Notes under the pieces: model-generated
Databases searched by the model: none
The model's input: the letters and a program-made list of their open reading frames with translations, nothing else
What the model was told of the DNA's origin: nothing
Translations under genes and position numbers: made by a program
Shown: positions 43,404 to 54,336 of the stretch, in pieces
Position numbering within the stretch: the stretch's first letter is position 1
Layout of the letters: the number at the start of each line of letters is the position of its first letter
From: Ilyonectria destructans
Lineage: Eukaryota > Ascomycota > Sordariomycetes > Hypocreales > Nectriaceae
NCBI GenBank assembly: GCA_020740775.1
Contig: JAHEWK010000007.1
Span: 620,001 to 684,000 of the forward strand
Reading direction: 5' to 3'
Length of the DNA stretch: 64,000 bases

Positions 43404-45024
43404 ATGTATTCCTACAACAGGGTCCTTCTCACTGGCGCCACGGGATATGTCGGTGGCACTGTCCTTGACCACTGTGACAGGCAATTGGGGCCGCTTGGGC
43501 CAGCTGGTTGCTAGCAGGGGTGCCCAAGGAGGGCCCGGATGAGGTTAAAAGGGAAGGTTGGGGACGGCACAGGGAGAGACATCGATTTTCACTTCTTTAG
43601 AGATTCTTCCTAGAAGTTAGAGAGGCCGCAAGGACTTAAGACGGCTAGGGAGTCTATTAAATTGTTGCCTTTATTTTTAAGAGATTTATTTGAGTCTATT
43701 TTAACTGTTACTACTTTCCTTGTCCAACCTCTATCTTTGACATCCCTAGGATATCGGGCTGCCGCAGATTCTATTGAAGCCTTGCCAGCGGAATTTCCTG
43801 CGACCGACTCGAGATCCTATCTAATGAGATGCTTCCCTATCAGGAGACATAAGCCTCAGATCCATCCGACCTCATACGCGTAGTCTGGTGCAGCTTCGGG
43901 CTGACCATCCAAGACGCCTGTGCGACGATCTTCTGTGCATCTCCCCTAGGGTAAGTTATCGAGTTGGGTGTTGTTCTCGTCCCTTTCTGCTGCTAAACCA
44001 CCTGATCCAATGCATCGAGTCGAGCACCTAAAGCCTCTCATTTAACCTCCTTATCCGTGGTGGTAGTCGGGCTGAAAAGCTCCGTGAAATGTACGGCGCC
44101 CGTGTCAACCTAATAATGTGGAAAGGACTGGATGACGTCGAGTTCATGACAAACACTGCTGCCAACTACGATATCGTCATTAATGCGGGCTCATGCTTCA
44201 ATCCTGATGGCGCTCGAGCTTTTGTCGATGGCCTGTCTCGCCGCCTTGGGACTGAAAAGCCAACGATGTGGATGATCCACATCTCTGGCTGAACGAGCAT
44301 CGCGGACCGACCCATCAAAGGTCGGGCTCACGTGGATAGGGAATGGGACGATGAAGATGGAGAGGCCATCTATAGTTTCATCAAGAGTGAAGATGAAAAG
44401 TCCCCGTACCACCAATGAGCGACCGAGGTCGGAGTACTCACCGCCGGCGAGGAGTCAGGCGTTCAGGCGGTGAGCCTCAACACCCCCTGCATCTTTGACG
44501 AAGGGACGGGTTTGTTCAACAAGCAAGGGCTCGTCGTCCCGGGCACCCTGATGTACGTGGTCCAGCACGGATATGGCTTCAAGCTGAACGACACATGCAA
44601 CTTTGACTGGGTTCACGTTGAGGACCTCGCCGATGTCTACGTGCTGTTGATGCGTACAATTCTGGAGCTAGAAGACAGAGGCGTGGGATACATCCCCTCC
44701 AGCAAGAAGGACGTCATATTCCCCGCCGCCGAGAGAGTGATGCACTCGGAAATTATGCAAAAGTGCCTCGATGCTGCTTTTGAGGCTGGCGTGCTCCCAT
44801 GGGCTGATACCCCAAATGAGAAAGAGATCCGACAGGTCGATTTGCGAGAAATTGCGGACGAGGCGATGGCCGGGGACATGCAGATGGCTGAGCAAGGCTT
44901 GGCGGGACACAAAGGCCAGAAGGGAGCAGTCACAAAGGGATTACTGAGATAGAAGCCGAGTCGATTGCAGGACGCATGGGCCTAGGATTTTCTCGATTCG
45001 CTAAAGCTCTTGAAAGAGGGGTGA
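43404..45024 (+). pseudogene. NAD-dependent epimerase/dehydratase, inactivated
   Basis: The gene begins at the ATG at 43404 with YNRVLLTGATGYVGGTVLDH, the extended-SDR GxxGxxG loop, and stops matching after ~43475. Homology resumes at ~44030 with SFNLLIRGGSRAEKLREMYG and runs to 45024. Between lies ~555 bp of unrelated sequence. The downstream part has in-frame stops at 44290 (after WMIHISG), 44416 (after SPYHQ), 44950 (after KGLLR) and 44980 (after LQDAWA). Preserved motifs are VQAVSLNTPCIF, NFDWVHVEDLADVYVL and EKEIRQVDLREIADE. Several stops look like CGA-to-TGA or TGG-to-TAG changes. It cannot make a full protein. Confidence 0.85.
43476..44029. mobile_element. inserted segment interrupting the epimerase gene
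   Basis: About 555 bp replaces the region between the Rossmann loop and the next conserved strand of the epimerase. It has no long frame, no recognisable terminal inverted repeat and no clear target duplication. The middle (43640-43720) is AT-rich. It could be a non-autonomous element, a degraded retroelement fragment or filler DNA. Confidence 0.4.
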
Positions 45025-45475
45025 AAAGGTTGGACAATGGGAAACTGCATTGGAGTAGCGGGTCCTCCAGTAGCGAAGTTTCTATACATGTGTTAACTTG
45101 CAGTAGATGGCAGCAAAGGCCGGCTGGAAGAGAGATCCTGGAAATATTTATGGTAATACTGTGAGGTTCATCGCTGGCCTCAATTTACGGAGTGTCACAC
45201 TTGGGCCCCATCCAAGGTTACCATTTACCAATTATGAGTTGCCACAGCCAAAAGTCTGAAACTGCCGTACTACAAGCTCCTTCGTGCTACGGCACTAGTA
45301 ACAATGATATCCTCCCGTCTCGAGAGATGAGGGTCGAGGACCTCGGGCTGTGTCGTTGGGATTCTTGCAGAACTCTCCTCTCCATTTTAGCTAGTAACCT
45401 CTCGGCCACGTTAGGTTTGGATTGCTTCGCGACATCACCAACCTCTGCAACTTCCTATTGCTCTTGAATGACAAA
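45025..45475. other. intergenic, no gene seen
   Basis: Short spacer between the epimerase relic and the HET gene. No gene seen. Confidence 0.4.
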
Positions 45476-47451
45476 ATGAGACTGATCCATACTTCGACAC
45501 TTCAACTCGAATCGTTCCTCGGCCAGGATATCCCTCCCTATGCCATCCTCTCCCACACCTGGGGCGAGGATGAGGTTTCTTACGACCACGTCCGCCGCGG
45601 TATCCAATACAACCTAAAGAAGCCTTCCAGAGGTCTTTGTAAAATACTCAACACATGCGCGCAAGCACGGCAGGACAATCTGCACTATGCGTGGATTGAT
45701 ACGTGCTGCATCGACAAAACCAATAGCACCGAGTTGTTCGAGGCTATCAACTCCATGTTCAAGTGGTATAAGAACTCGGCTGCCTGTTACGTGTATATGG
45801 AGGACGTCATACTGCAACTGGATGGGACAGTCACAAACTTCGAGACCAGCAGGTGGTTCACTCGAGGATGGACGTTGCAGGAACTGATTGCACCACATGG
45901 TCTCGCTTTCTTTGACTGTAACTGGAGCTACTTGAGAAGCAGACACGAGATTTCAGAGCCACTCGCAAAAATCACCGGCATCTACCAGCATATATTGCTG
46001 CGACGTCACTCGTACTCGCCCGGGCCGCCTCGTCCCGACATTGACTGCCGCGCCTGTAGAAGTTACGACTGCCTGCAGCCCGCCTTAGAGGACGCTTCAA
46101 TTGCGGGAAAGATGAAGTGGGCTGCTAAGCGAGTGACCACTCGTGAAGAGGACATGGCTTATTGCCTGATGGGGCTGTTTGGAGTCACAATGCCTCTGCT
46201 GTACGGGGAGGGGAAAACAGCTTTCCAACGCCTTCAACAAGAGATTCTGAGGATCAGCCCCGACCAAACCATTTTGGCCTGGACAGCACCTCCGTTTGAG
46301 ACGACATGTCGTCGCTCACACACATCTTACCTCCCAGACAGGCCGTCCGCTTTCCAACTTGAGGCATTCCACCACAAAGACTGGCAGCTTGGGCCTAGTG
46401 ACATCGCCGCAACTACACAGGGACTGGAGGTCGAGGTTGTCATCGGGCCTTGCGCTGTAGCAGCCCGAGATTCCGACGGCAAGACAATCATGGCATATGA
46501 TTTGTGGTTGGCAGCGCTTGGCTGCACTGTGGAGGCCGACTACCTCACCCGGGTCGCCATCTTCGTCCACCCTCTTCGCGGAAATTCGCCTCAAAGAGGC
46601 TATATCAGAGATCACACCAACTCACTGGTGATTTTAAAGCCAAACGCCAATCCACAGGTTATCGGCAGCCTGTCGATCTTCTCCAGTGAACTGGATCCAC
46701 TAGTCAAGACAATTTCGGGTACGTGCCGTTCGCATTTCTCAAGAATCTGCTGTTGAAGTACTTTCGCCTTCCTACATCGCTAATGCTACTACTATTAGTC
46801 GATTATAACATTGAGAAGTTTAGGCCCCAGCGAATTCTTCTTTCATCTGGGTCACTCGGCCGAAATAACTACGACGAGCCCCCACAGTTGACACTCACTG
46901 TACGAGGATCCGATGGCTGGCGTCTACAGGCGGCACAGCCGTCATTAACTGACGGCAGGATCCTTCCTTTCGAAAACATTTTCCCAGACATCAATCCCAT
47001 GATTGACAGTGTGACGGTATTTGGCACTCTATGTTTCAGCAACGACACGTGTTGTTTCTTTGTACTCTGGGGAGTGAAGAATCCTGGGTTCTGGGGGCCA
47101 ACGTCTACGAAATGCAAATTTGTGAGTTGGATTGAGAATTGGGACTCATTCATACCTGAAGATTCTCCAAGAATGACAGCGGGCAACGTGACACCTGACG
47201 TTCTCAAAAAGGCTCGTTCCCACTACGCTAGACACTTCGAGGAACATCCTTTCACCGATCCTGGACAAGAGCTTTCTGGTCTAGATTTCCAAGCCAGTGC
47301 GCAAGTTTCAACGGTCGACTTCATGGAAAGGAGAAGCTATACTCTCAGTGTTGAAATCCAGAGTTTAACTGATGGGGAGCAAAAGGCGGTGGAAGGTGTG
47401 TTTCCGGACACCAATCTTGAAACAATGTTGATGCTGACGACCATCAAGTGA
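45476..47451 (+). CDS. HET-domain (heterokaryon incompatibility) protein
   Basis: Two exons, 45476-46718 and 46799-47451; 631 aa. The ATG at 45476 gives MRLIHTSTLQLESF, the classical start of HET proteins; the in-frame CTG/ATG further upstream adds nothing conserved. The three HET motifs are present: YAILSHTWGEDEVSY near residue 25, YAWIDTCCIDKTNSTELFEAINSMFKWY near 80, and RWFTRGWTLQELIAP near 125. REEDMAYCLMGLFGVTMPLLYGEG near 240 completes the conserved core. The C-terminal 300 residues have no NACHT or WD repeats; they resemble the long unannotated tails of fungal HET proteins. Such proteins trigger cell death after non-self recognition. Confidence 0.93.
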
Positions 47452-48650
47452 TTGAATAGCTTTGATTGGAGACGAGCGAGGGATCAAGCATATGTCACGC
47501 CAATCTTAGCCGAAATTATCAGGTGGACATGCTACTGTAGTCATGATATAGTTTCACATTGATAGTGTAATACTAGGTGTTAAAACGCATTCAATGATTG
47601 TAGGGTTACTCGGTAGAATGCTTTAAAAAGTTCTACTTGGTGAGACTGCTCCTTCTCTTTCGAGAAGTGTTTTGTATCTCGACTGATAAAAAGGACGATT
47701 TGGTGTGGTATCAGAAGGCAATTGCTTGGCAGTTTCACGCCACCCAGCATGGCTTTTGTCAATATAGCCAGAATAGGTAGGTCGAGAGGGCTATACGAGG
47801 GACAAATGTCTCTACATCCGATTTGCAAGTTTATACAAGGATGGAGATACACTATCAATCACCTACCTTAACAAGAGACACCGCCGGATGGACCTATATC
47901 ACATTGTAAAGCCTAGTATAGGGCCGATAGGGGCTTGCCAAAGTCCCCTTGCCAGACCCTTGCTTGCCGCGGGCCAATAGGGCGCGAAGGACAACACCGT
48001 CGGAACTAAAGTTACCAACCGAGTTTCAAGGCATATATGGTCCCATTTTCAGTAAAGTCGCCTTAGTGTATGATTTACTCATCCCTTCTTCGTTCCTTTC
48101 ACATGTGATGCTGGTCCTTTGGCTGCAAATGCCGCGCATAAGTTCCTTGCCTTGTCTTGCACAAGAGGCAGGTGCCTCCTACATATTAAGTATTCCCCGT
48201 CGGAGCCAGACTTGTCTTCGCTAGATGCGGCGCATGGTCCTCGATGTCTACTCGGATGATCAATTTGGACTCTATAAGGGGCTCGGCGATTTACTAGGAA
48301 AGGTTTCATGGAAGCAACCGATCGTGCATGAATACCACCCCCTGACCCCTGCACAAACTTTAGCGTCCGATCCTGTATTTAGCGAGCTGGGATTCCAGAA
48401 AGAACCCAACTCTGCGGGGAAAGCCATATGGAGGAAGACCTCCGTCTATCCTGAAAGATCATCCACCGGTGTGGTTACATATTAAGTTGAGTATGGTGTG
48501 CCTCGGCAACTTCCCGGCATTGCATATCGGCAGATATTACATGCACGGGATGATAACAGGCGTGATGATATATAATGCTGGCGTGAAACGGACAGAAAAC
48601 TTCGAACCGACTCGAATGCTCCAAGGCATCCTACCACTCACTATTCCACA
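47452..48650. other. intergenic, no gene seen
   Basis: 1.2 kb with short frames only, for example 48225-48485; no domain, signal peptide or splice structure is convincing. Confidence 0.4.
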
Positions 48651-49599
48651 ATGACTTCTTTTCGTCTTCTGGCCATGGGCCTTGCGGTCGCTAGCTTTGC
48701 CTCGGCCAATGAGCTTCAAACAGTGACAGATTTTGGACCTGTCTATAATACGTCGTTGAAGATGCAAATCTATGTTCCCGAGGCTCTTGCATCTAGTCCA
48801 CCCATTGTTCTTGCGGTAAGCTCTCTGTGGTTGAACGAAATTCCATATATGCCTTTGTAGGAACTGAACTTTTGGATAGCTTCACGGCTGCTTTGGGAGC
48901 GGCGACCAATACTTTGCGCAGGCCGGATATGACACATACGCCGAGTCTCTGGGTGCTCTCCTTATTTTTCCGACATCCCAAAAAGATTCCAATTGCTGGG
49001 ATGTCTCAAGCGATGCGGTGCTTTCCCATAACAAACACGCGGACAATGAGGTCCTCGTCAACATGATCGACTACACCATCAAGACGTACAACGCGGACCC
49101 GTCTCGCGTCTTTGTCACTGGCACTAGCAGCGGCTGCATGATGACGAATGTTCTCTGTGCCACGTATCCGGACGTTTTTGCTGCTGCTACATGCTACTCC
49201 GGCGTTGCCGCTGGCTGTTTTGCTGGTTCGCCTGGTTCCAGTCCAATCAGCTCTAACCGATCTTGCGCGAACGGCGACGTTCAAAAGACGGGCGAAGAGT
49301 GGGCAGCTCAGGCCCATGCTATGTATCCTGGTTACTCTGGCGACTATCCCAGCTTGAAAACTTGGCACGGCACTGCCGATAGCCTTGTTTTCTACCAGAA
49401 CCTCAAGGAACAGATCAAGCTATGGACTACTATTATTGGCCTCGATTTCTCGTATAATGAGACTTCAACACCAGAGGCTGATTACACTACTATGGTATTT
49501 GGCGATGGCACAAAATTTGAGGCAGTTTCCGCTGTAGGCGTTGGCCACACTGTACCCATTCACCAGGAGTTGGATTTCAAGTGGTTCGGTCTGCTATGA
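48651..49599 (+). CDS. secreted CE1-type esterase (feruloyl esterase / acetylxylan esterase-like)
   Basis: Two exons, 48651-48815 and 48880-49599; 294 aa. Signal peptide MTSFRLLAMGLAVASFASA. The intron (48816-48879) ends GGATAG, giving the conserved LHGCFGSGDQYFAQAGYD with the oxyanion HGC. The nucleophile is in VTGTSSGCMMTNVLCATYPD (G-T-S-S-G). The acid is probably in TWHGTADSLV and the His in GVGHTVPIH. This matches the PHB-depolymerase-like CE1 family of fungal acetylxylan and feruloyl esterases, which remove acetyl or ferulate groups from plant xylan. No cellulose-binding module follows. It fits with the GH43 arabinanase at 52.5 kb. Confidence 0.9.
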
Positions 49600-49916
49600 G
49601 TAGCATGAATGTAGTAGGGCCAATAACAACTTGTGGGCCGCTCATGGTGGACGCTACGGTAGTTCACATGCTCTCGACTGCCAAGATCTTATATATCTTA
49701 ACTTGATTCAATTGATGATATGGGCAAGGGGTTGGGAAAACAATCGGTTATAGGAAGTGTAGGTGTTGCTCTAATTAGTCAAAAGCGCGTTGTTAACAAC
49801 CTAGGTGCAGCGCTATGGTGCGTTGCAGGACGAGCGTGAGAACTGCGTCATGCCGCGATCGCAACGATATCGAACTATTAGCCGTCCTGTCTACTATTTG
49901 TTGCTCCAACGATCAA
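49600..49916. other. intergenic, no gene seen
   Basis: Convergent 3' flanks; no gene seen. Confidence 0.4.
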
Positions 49917-50855
49917 TCACATAAACCCATATCTTAGTGACTCGGCCATTGAAACCCCCTTTTCTCTCCCGCAGGCCCGTTGGAATAGCAATCGCGGCGC
50001 AAGTTGCTCCAGTACATCGCAGTCGCCCCAATTCAGCATCCAAGTTGAAATCATGTAAAAGTCGGCTCCAATCTGCCTGGCCAACTCCTCTCCTTCTTCT
50101 CGCGGAACAACGCACGGGCGGTGGGGACATCGATTGCCAATCACCAATACCGGAGTTGGGCCTGGATCCATCTTCGACTCTGGCTCCTTTGTGGCTCGAG
50201 CCTCCTGCTTCCTATGCTTCCACGTCCTTTTAAGGTACGATTTAAGCCTGAACCATAAAGATTCTAAGTGTACTTTTGCTTTGCTGCGCTCCATTTCAGG
50301 AGACATTGGTTCCTTCGACGGTTTCGAAGGTGAAACCGGGAGACCTTTGAGTTTGTCGTAAAAGTCGACAACGGCCTTGAAGCTCTCTCGATCCGTGTCG
50401 TCATAAGCCAGAACAACAGCATCTGCTGCATTGAGCGCAATGATTTGGTGATAATCGTTTTCTTCCGACTCCTCTCTCAAAGGGAGCCAATCCAAACCGA
50501 TTGAACATATCCTGTTGCTCACAGTGACTATCTGGATCTCGGGCTCCCTGTTGATCATTAGCTGAGAACGATCTGGAGATTGACGGAGACCAATACTCAC
50601 CCTGTAGGATCCGCATCGTAGTCGTACTCGGCCGACCAAAGCTACTTCTTGGTTAGTAAACACTTTGATAAGACACATAATATCTTGTCAGCTATACTTG
50701 GGACATACCCTTCTAAGGACCTGCACCGGCCCAGTTCTGTCATTGCGGGTACTGCATACTAACACGGTAGCAAAAGGATGCGGGAAATCGTAGCTTCGCG
50801 GGAGTTGCTCGAGGTACCGATTAAGGAAGTCTGATTCTTCTTTCTTGAGAAACAT
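49917..50855 (-). CDS. degenerate Ras-like small GTPase-related protein
   Basis: Three exons, 50855-50709, 50641-50601 and 50547-49917; 272 aa. The intron at 50708-50642 has a perfect TTTACTAACC branch site. FATVLVCSTRNDRTGPVQVLRR corresponds to the beta1/P-loop, but the GxxxxGK[S/T] motif is lost (GPV instead of GKS). EYDYDADPTG resembles the effector loop. NAADAVVLAYDDTDRESFKAVVDFY is the beta4-helix3 region, VLVIGNRCPH stands for the NKxD loop, and GEELARQIGADFYMIS for the final strand. A Lys/Arg-rich insert (residues ~165-205) separates them. It probably does not bind GTP normally; a pseudo-GTPase role is possible. The start is the first ATG in frame. Confidence 0.7.
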
Positions 50856-52540
50856 TTCAGGCAGAAAATGAACCGGTCGATGCAAAGCAGAGCTTGCTAG
50901 ACGGCGTGTCCCGTGGAAGGAGGGCGAGCGGGTCTTTGATGCCGGAAGGCCTGGACACGCTGAGCGAGGCGCCTTTCATGTGAAACGGCACTCAGCCACC
51001 ATTTTGGGGGTGTTGGTTACTCAGAGTGTTGGGCGGGCGCCCCAGCCGCATAAATTCGGGACCAATCCAACAAAGCTAGAATATAAATACTCGTTCTGCT
51101 ACTATTTTAGTGGGCTCGGACAGCCTACGAGAGATTGTTGGGTAGGTCGAATACCACGTAAACGCGGACTGCCCCCCCGACTCCCCAGTATTGAGCAGAT
51201 TGTGTTTGAAGCAGCGAGCCGCACCGTACTTCGGTCGGGTAGGGTCATTGTTTTTGGTCATAACGCTTCTGGACGCTTCTGGTTAAGAATCAAGCGGGAT
51301 CGTCCTAACTCTCCGGCGTAAATGAGCGGATGAGGTATTGCAGTGCGCTGGGCAATACAATGAACAACTATTCCAACGATTTACCGGTCAAACTCGTTTG
51401 GCGGACCCTTGTAATTAGAGTGTTCGCCGAACTAACACCAGCGATTCCTGCGCATTCTGCAGGTGCAGCCGTTGCTCCGCCGCGTATGCTACACGTCCAG
51501 CAGGGTCTTATGTTGGCTGTTGAAAGATTTGTCCATCCTTGACAGTGTATCAATTTTGCAGTTATTTTTGTTGAAATTCCTTGCTAGGTTTATCTGCGAC
51601 AAGCCACCGCTGCAGGGTGAATGGTGGACTCAGCCGGGCAAGCGAGACACGAGGTTTCAATCGCGAACAGTCATTGATCCAGGTTTCATTAATACACGAC
51701 ACAAGAACGATACCGACTTTTCGCTCCTGCGGCTATTGAAAACAATTGAGCTGAGTCCGCCCGGATGCATCAAGCACGACCAACACGATCGGCAACGGAA
51801 AGAGACTACAAGCTCGAGTTCAGAACACCCTCATCAGATTTTCCGAAGTAAGGCGCCCTACAAGACACGCGAAATCCATCGTCGAGGTCGAGGTTGACGA
51901 ACCCCCTCGAGCGCATCGGCGCCTGTAAAAGTGACTCGATCTCGATACGTCCATGATGTCAACGTTCCTTTAAAGCGCAGCCGAGGTCAGAAGCTTTTAG
52001 TAACGTTCAATCCTCTCATTGTCGGAGAAATGTCCAGCAGAATGTGGACACTGTGTTCCAGGGGGAGATATGAGTAGATACATGCGGTGGCTTCGTATCG
52101 ACGGAGTCGGACTGTCTTAGGTAGGTCGTGGCTGGGCTTGAAAAATGGTCCGTGAGACGCGTCCCTGCTTTTGCATGACGGAGGTTGGTAGAGGTCTCGC
52201 CGTTCCCAATTGACCGCCGAAACTAGGCTTTGACTAGCGATAACGGCTCAATGGAACGAGACTGATGGATTCGCACATGTTGAGCAGATATTGTTGCATT
52301 TGAGAGTGTCCATAGGCAAATTCAAGGCAATATAAGGTAGCCAGGCTGCGCATGGCCATGCAGTACGGTGCATCGAGCCCGGTGCGGTTTCTTTAGCAAT
52401 TGTCTTGGTGGATGTAGAAAATACTAGATCTTTCAACAGCCGAATGAACTTGAATTACTAGCTGGGTCGAGTAAAGCAAAAGAAGGATAGAACTTCAATA
52501 CTAAGGATAACAGAATAGAAGACCACTTGAGCAGCTACAC
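50856..52540. other. long intergenic region, no gene seen
   Basis: 1.7 kb. Plus-strand frames at 50980-51321 and 51463-51897 are open but have no domain, leader or conserved feature, and are not called. Confidence 0.4.
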
Positions 52541-53497
52541 TTAGTAAATGACGGGCCAGCCATTCTCATACTTGATGAGGTTGATGCCCAGTCGTGCAGC
52601 TCCAGCGTCGTTGTAGTAATGGTAAACCAGCACGTCACCATCACCATCGGTGAAGACAGCGTTATGACCGGGTCCGTGAATTGAGCCGTGGCTTGCGAGC
52701 ATCTCGGTGCCACCGCCCTGCATCATAGACACGCCATTGCGGTCGACGTACGGGCCTGTGACGCTGGTGGATCGGCCGACCATGATGCGGTAGGTGCTGG
52801 CAGCGCCCTTGCAGCAGCTGTCGAAGGACACCCAGAGGTAGTAGTAGTTGCCGTGGCGGATGATGTAGGGCGCTTCAACGGCGCCGCCATTGTTGGGGCG
52901 AGCGGCGATGGCGACCATGCTGGTGCCAGAGCGTTTGCCAGTGCTGGAGTCTAGCGCGATGATCTTGAGGCCCGACCAAAACGAGCCGAAAGATAGCCAC
53001 CACTTGCCCTGGGCATCGACAATCAGGTTGGGGTCAATAGCATTGTAGCCGCTGGTGGCGGTCGACTCGACGACCAGACCCTGGTTGGTCCAGGAGCCGG
53101 ACGCGCCGGTGGAGCTCGTAGCGAGAAAGATGGCCGACTTGGACGTTCCAAAGGACGAGGCCGAGTAGTAGAGATAGTATTTCCCGTTGTGGTAAGAGAT
53201 ATCCGGAGCCCAGAGGTTCTTCGCGCCGCCAGTGTAGGCGGTGGTCCAGGGCGCACCATTCGGGAACGCGGACCCGGCATCGCGCCACACGGTGCGGTCG
53301 GTAGATGTTTTGAGTCCGACGTTGTCTGCCGTGAACGCAGCGAGATAACTGCCGCTCGGCGTCTTGACCACCGTTGGGTCGTGGATGAAGGTGTCACCAG
53401 AGACCGGGCCTGGGCCAACAAACTGCCTGGCAACAATCGCCGCCACCGTAGTGACAGCCAGCATGCTGCCAATGGTGAATTTTCGTAGGGACATCAT
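52541..53497 (-). CDS. GH43 arabinan endo-1,5-alpha-L-arabinanase-like
   Basis: Intronless, 318 aa, signal peptide MMSLRKFTIGSMLAVTTVAAIVA. The five-bladed beta-propeller of GH43 is indicated by the catalytic triad. The general-base Asp is in FIHDPTVVKTPSGSY near residue 40, the pKa-modulating Asp in NAIDPNLIVDAQGKWWLSFGSFW near 155, and the acid Glu in GGAVEAPYIIRHGNYYYLWVS near 210. GSIHGPGHNAV near 275 holds the usual His that binds the stabilising metal. The length equals that of secreted fungal endo-arabinanases, which cut the alpha-1,5-arabinan side chains of pectin. It acts outside the cell. Confidence 0.94.
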   Translation of the reverse strand: MMSLRKFTIGSMLAVTTVAAIVARQFVGPGPVSGDTFIHDPTVVKTPSGSYLAAFTADNVGLKTSTDRTVWRDAGSAFPNGAPWTTAYTGGAKNLWAPDISYHNGKYYLYYSASSFGTSKSAIFLATSSTGASGSWTNQGLVVESTATSGYNAIDPNLIVDAQGKWWLSFGSFWSGLKIIALDSSTGKRSGTSMVAIAARPNNGGAVEAPYIIRHGNYYYLWVSFDSCCKGAASTYRIMVGRSTSVTGPYVDRNGVSMMQGGGTEMLASHGSIHGPGHNAVFTDGDGDVLVYHYYNDAGAARLGINLIKYENGWPVIY

Positions 53498-54336
53498 CTT
53501 GAGATTTTTCTGATCTCGGGCGCCTGTGAACCGTTGCAGCTTGCTTGCAATGATATCGTCGCAGGTGACGCCTTATATACTGGCCTCTATATACGCGTAT
53601 TCATTCGCAATGCCTCCTTTTGCACCTAGTCTGTCCATATCCACAATCTACGGCGGTCTATGTAAATTTTTCCAATTGGTTCCTATAGGTAGCTAGAGTT
53701 GCATCGCACCCCTGCTGCGAATTAAGCTTGTATATTCTCTCGGTCCTCTCGGTCCCTTCGGTCCCTTTACCCTCAACATGAAACTTCCAGCCTTAAATCC
53801 CGTAAGCGGATGCCAGAAACCCGTCTACATTACGCTTTTCGGCTTAGTGCTCGCATGCGTGGCTCCGCATGCTACCTTGTGACGTCTAAATGGCACAGGC
53901 GCCCCAATAACTTGGCCCCTTGAAACCGCCAAGTAACTTAAGCTCGTACAAAGTACACGGGCGGAGTTTTTCCTTCCAAGGATGATTCTCCACAACACCA
54001 ATTCCCCATGCGGCGCGGCTTTGAGTTCCGAACGATAACTTTGGTTAATCATACCTGCATCTACTGATGGTTTAGCTGATCAAGGGCCTCTATCACGTCA
54101 GAGGATGTGCCTAGAGCATCATGCTACGTGGCAGCAGCTAGTTTGATTTGTGCGTAATTTGGCAGCGAGTAAATCCTACACGGATTGAAGACGTTTCGGC
54201 TGAGCAGGTCATCGTGGTTGAACCCGTTAATCATCACCTCTATCATTGTTAGGTTGCAGCTTTGAAAGGTACTGTGCTGAGAGCTTTCAACCACACACAC
54301 TGAAATATTACTCTGATGCTCTAGTCTAGTAAGTCC
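53498..54336. other. intergenic, promoter of the arabinanase
   Basis: No gene seen. ATATACTGGCCTCTATATACG (53574-53594) holds two TATA-like words about 80-90 bp upstream of the arabinanase ATG. GGTCCTCTCGGTCCCTTCGGTCCC at about 53740-53763 is a short triple repeat. Confidence 0.5.

Noticed and set aside
50980..51897. Plus-strand frames of 113 and 144 codons
   Set aside because: No domain, no leader and biased composition; probably chance frames in GC-rich intergenic DNA.
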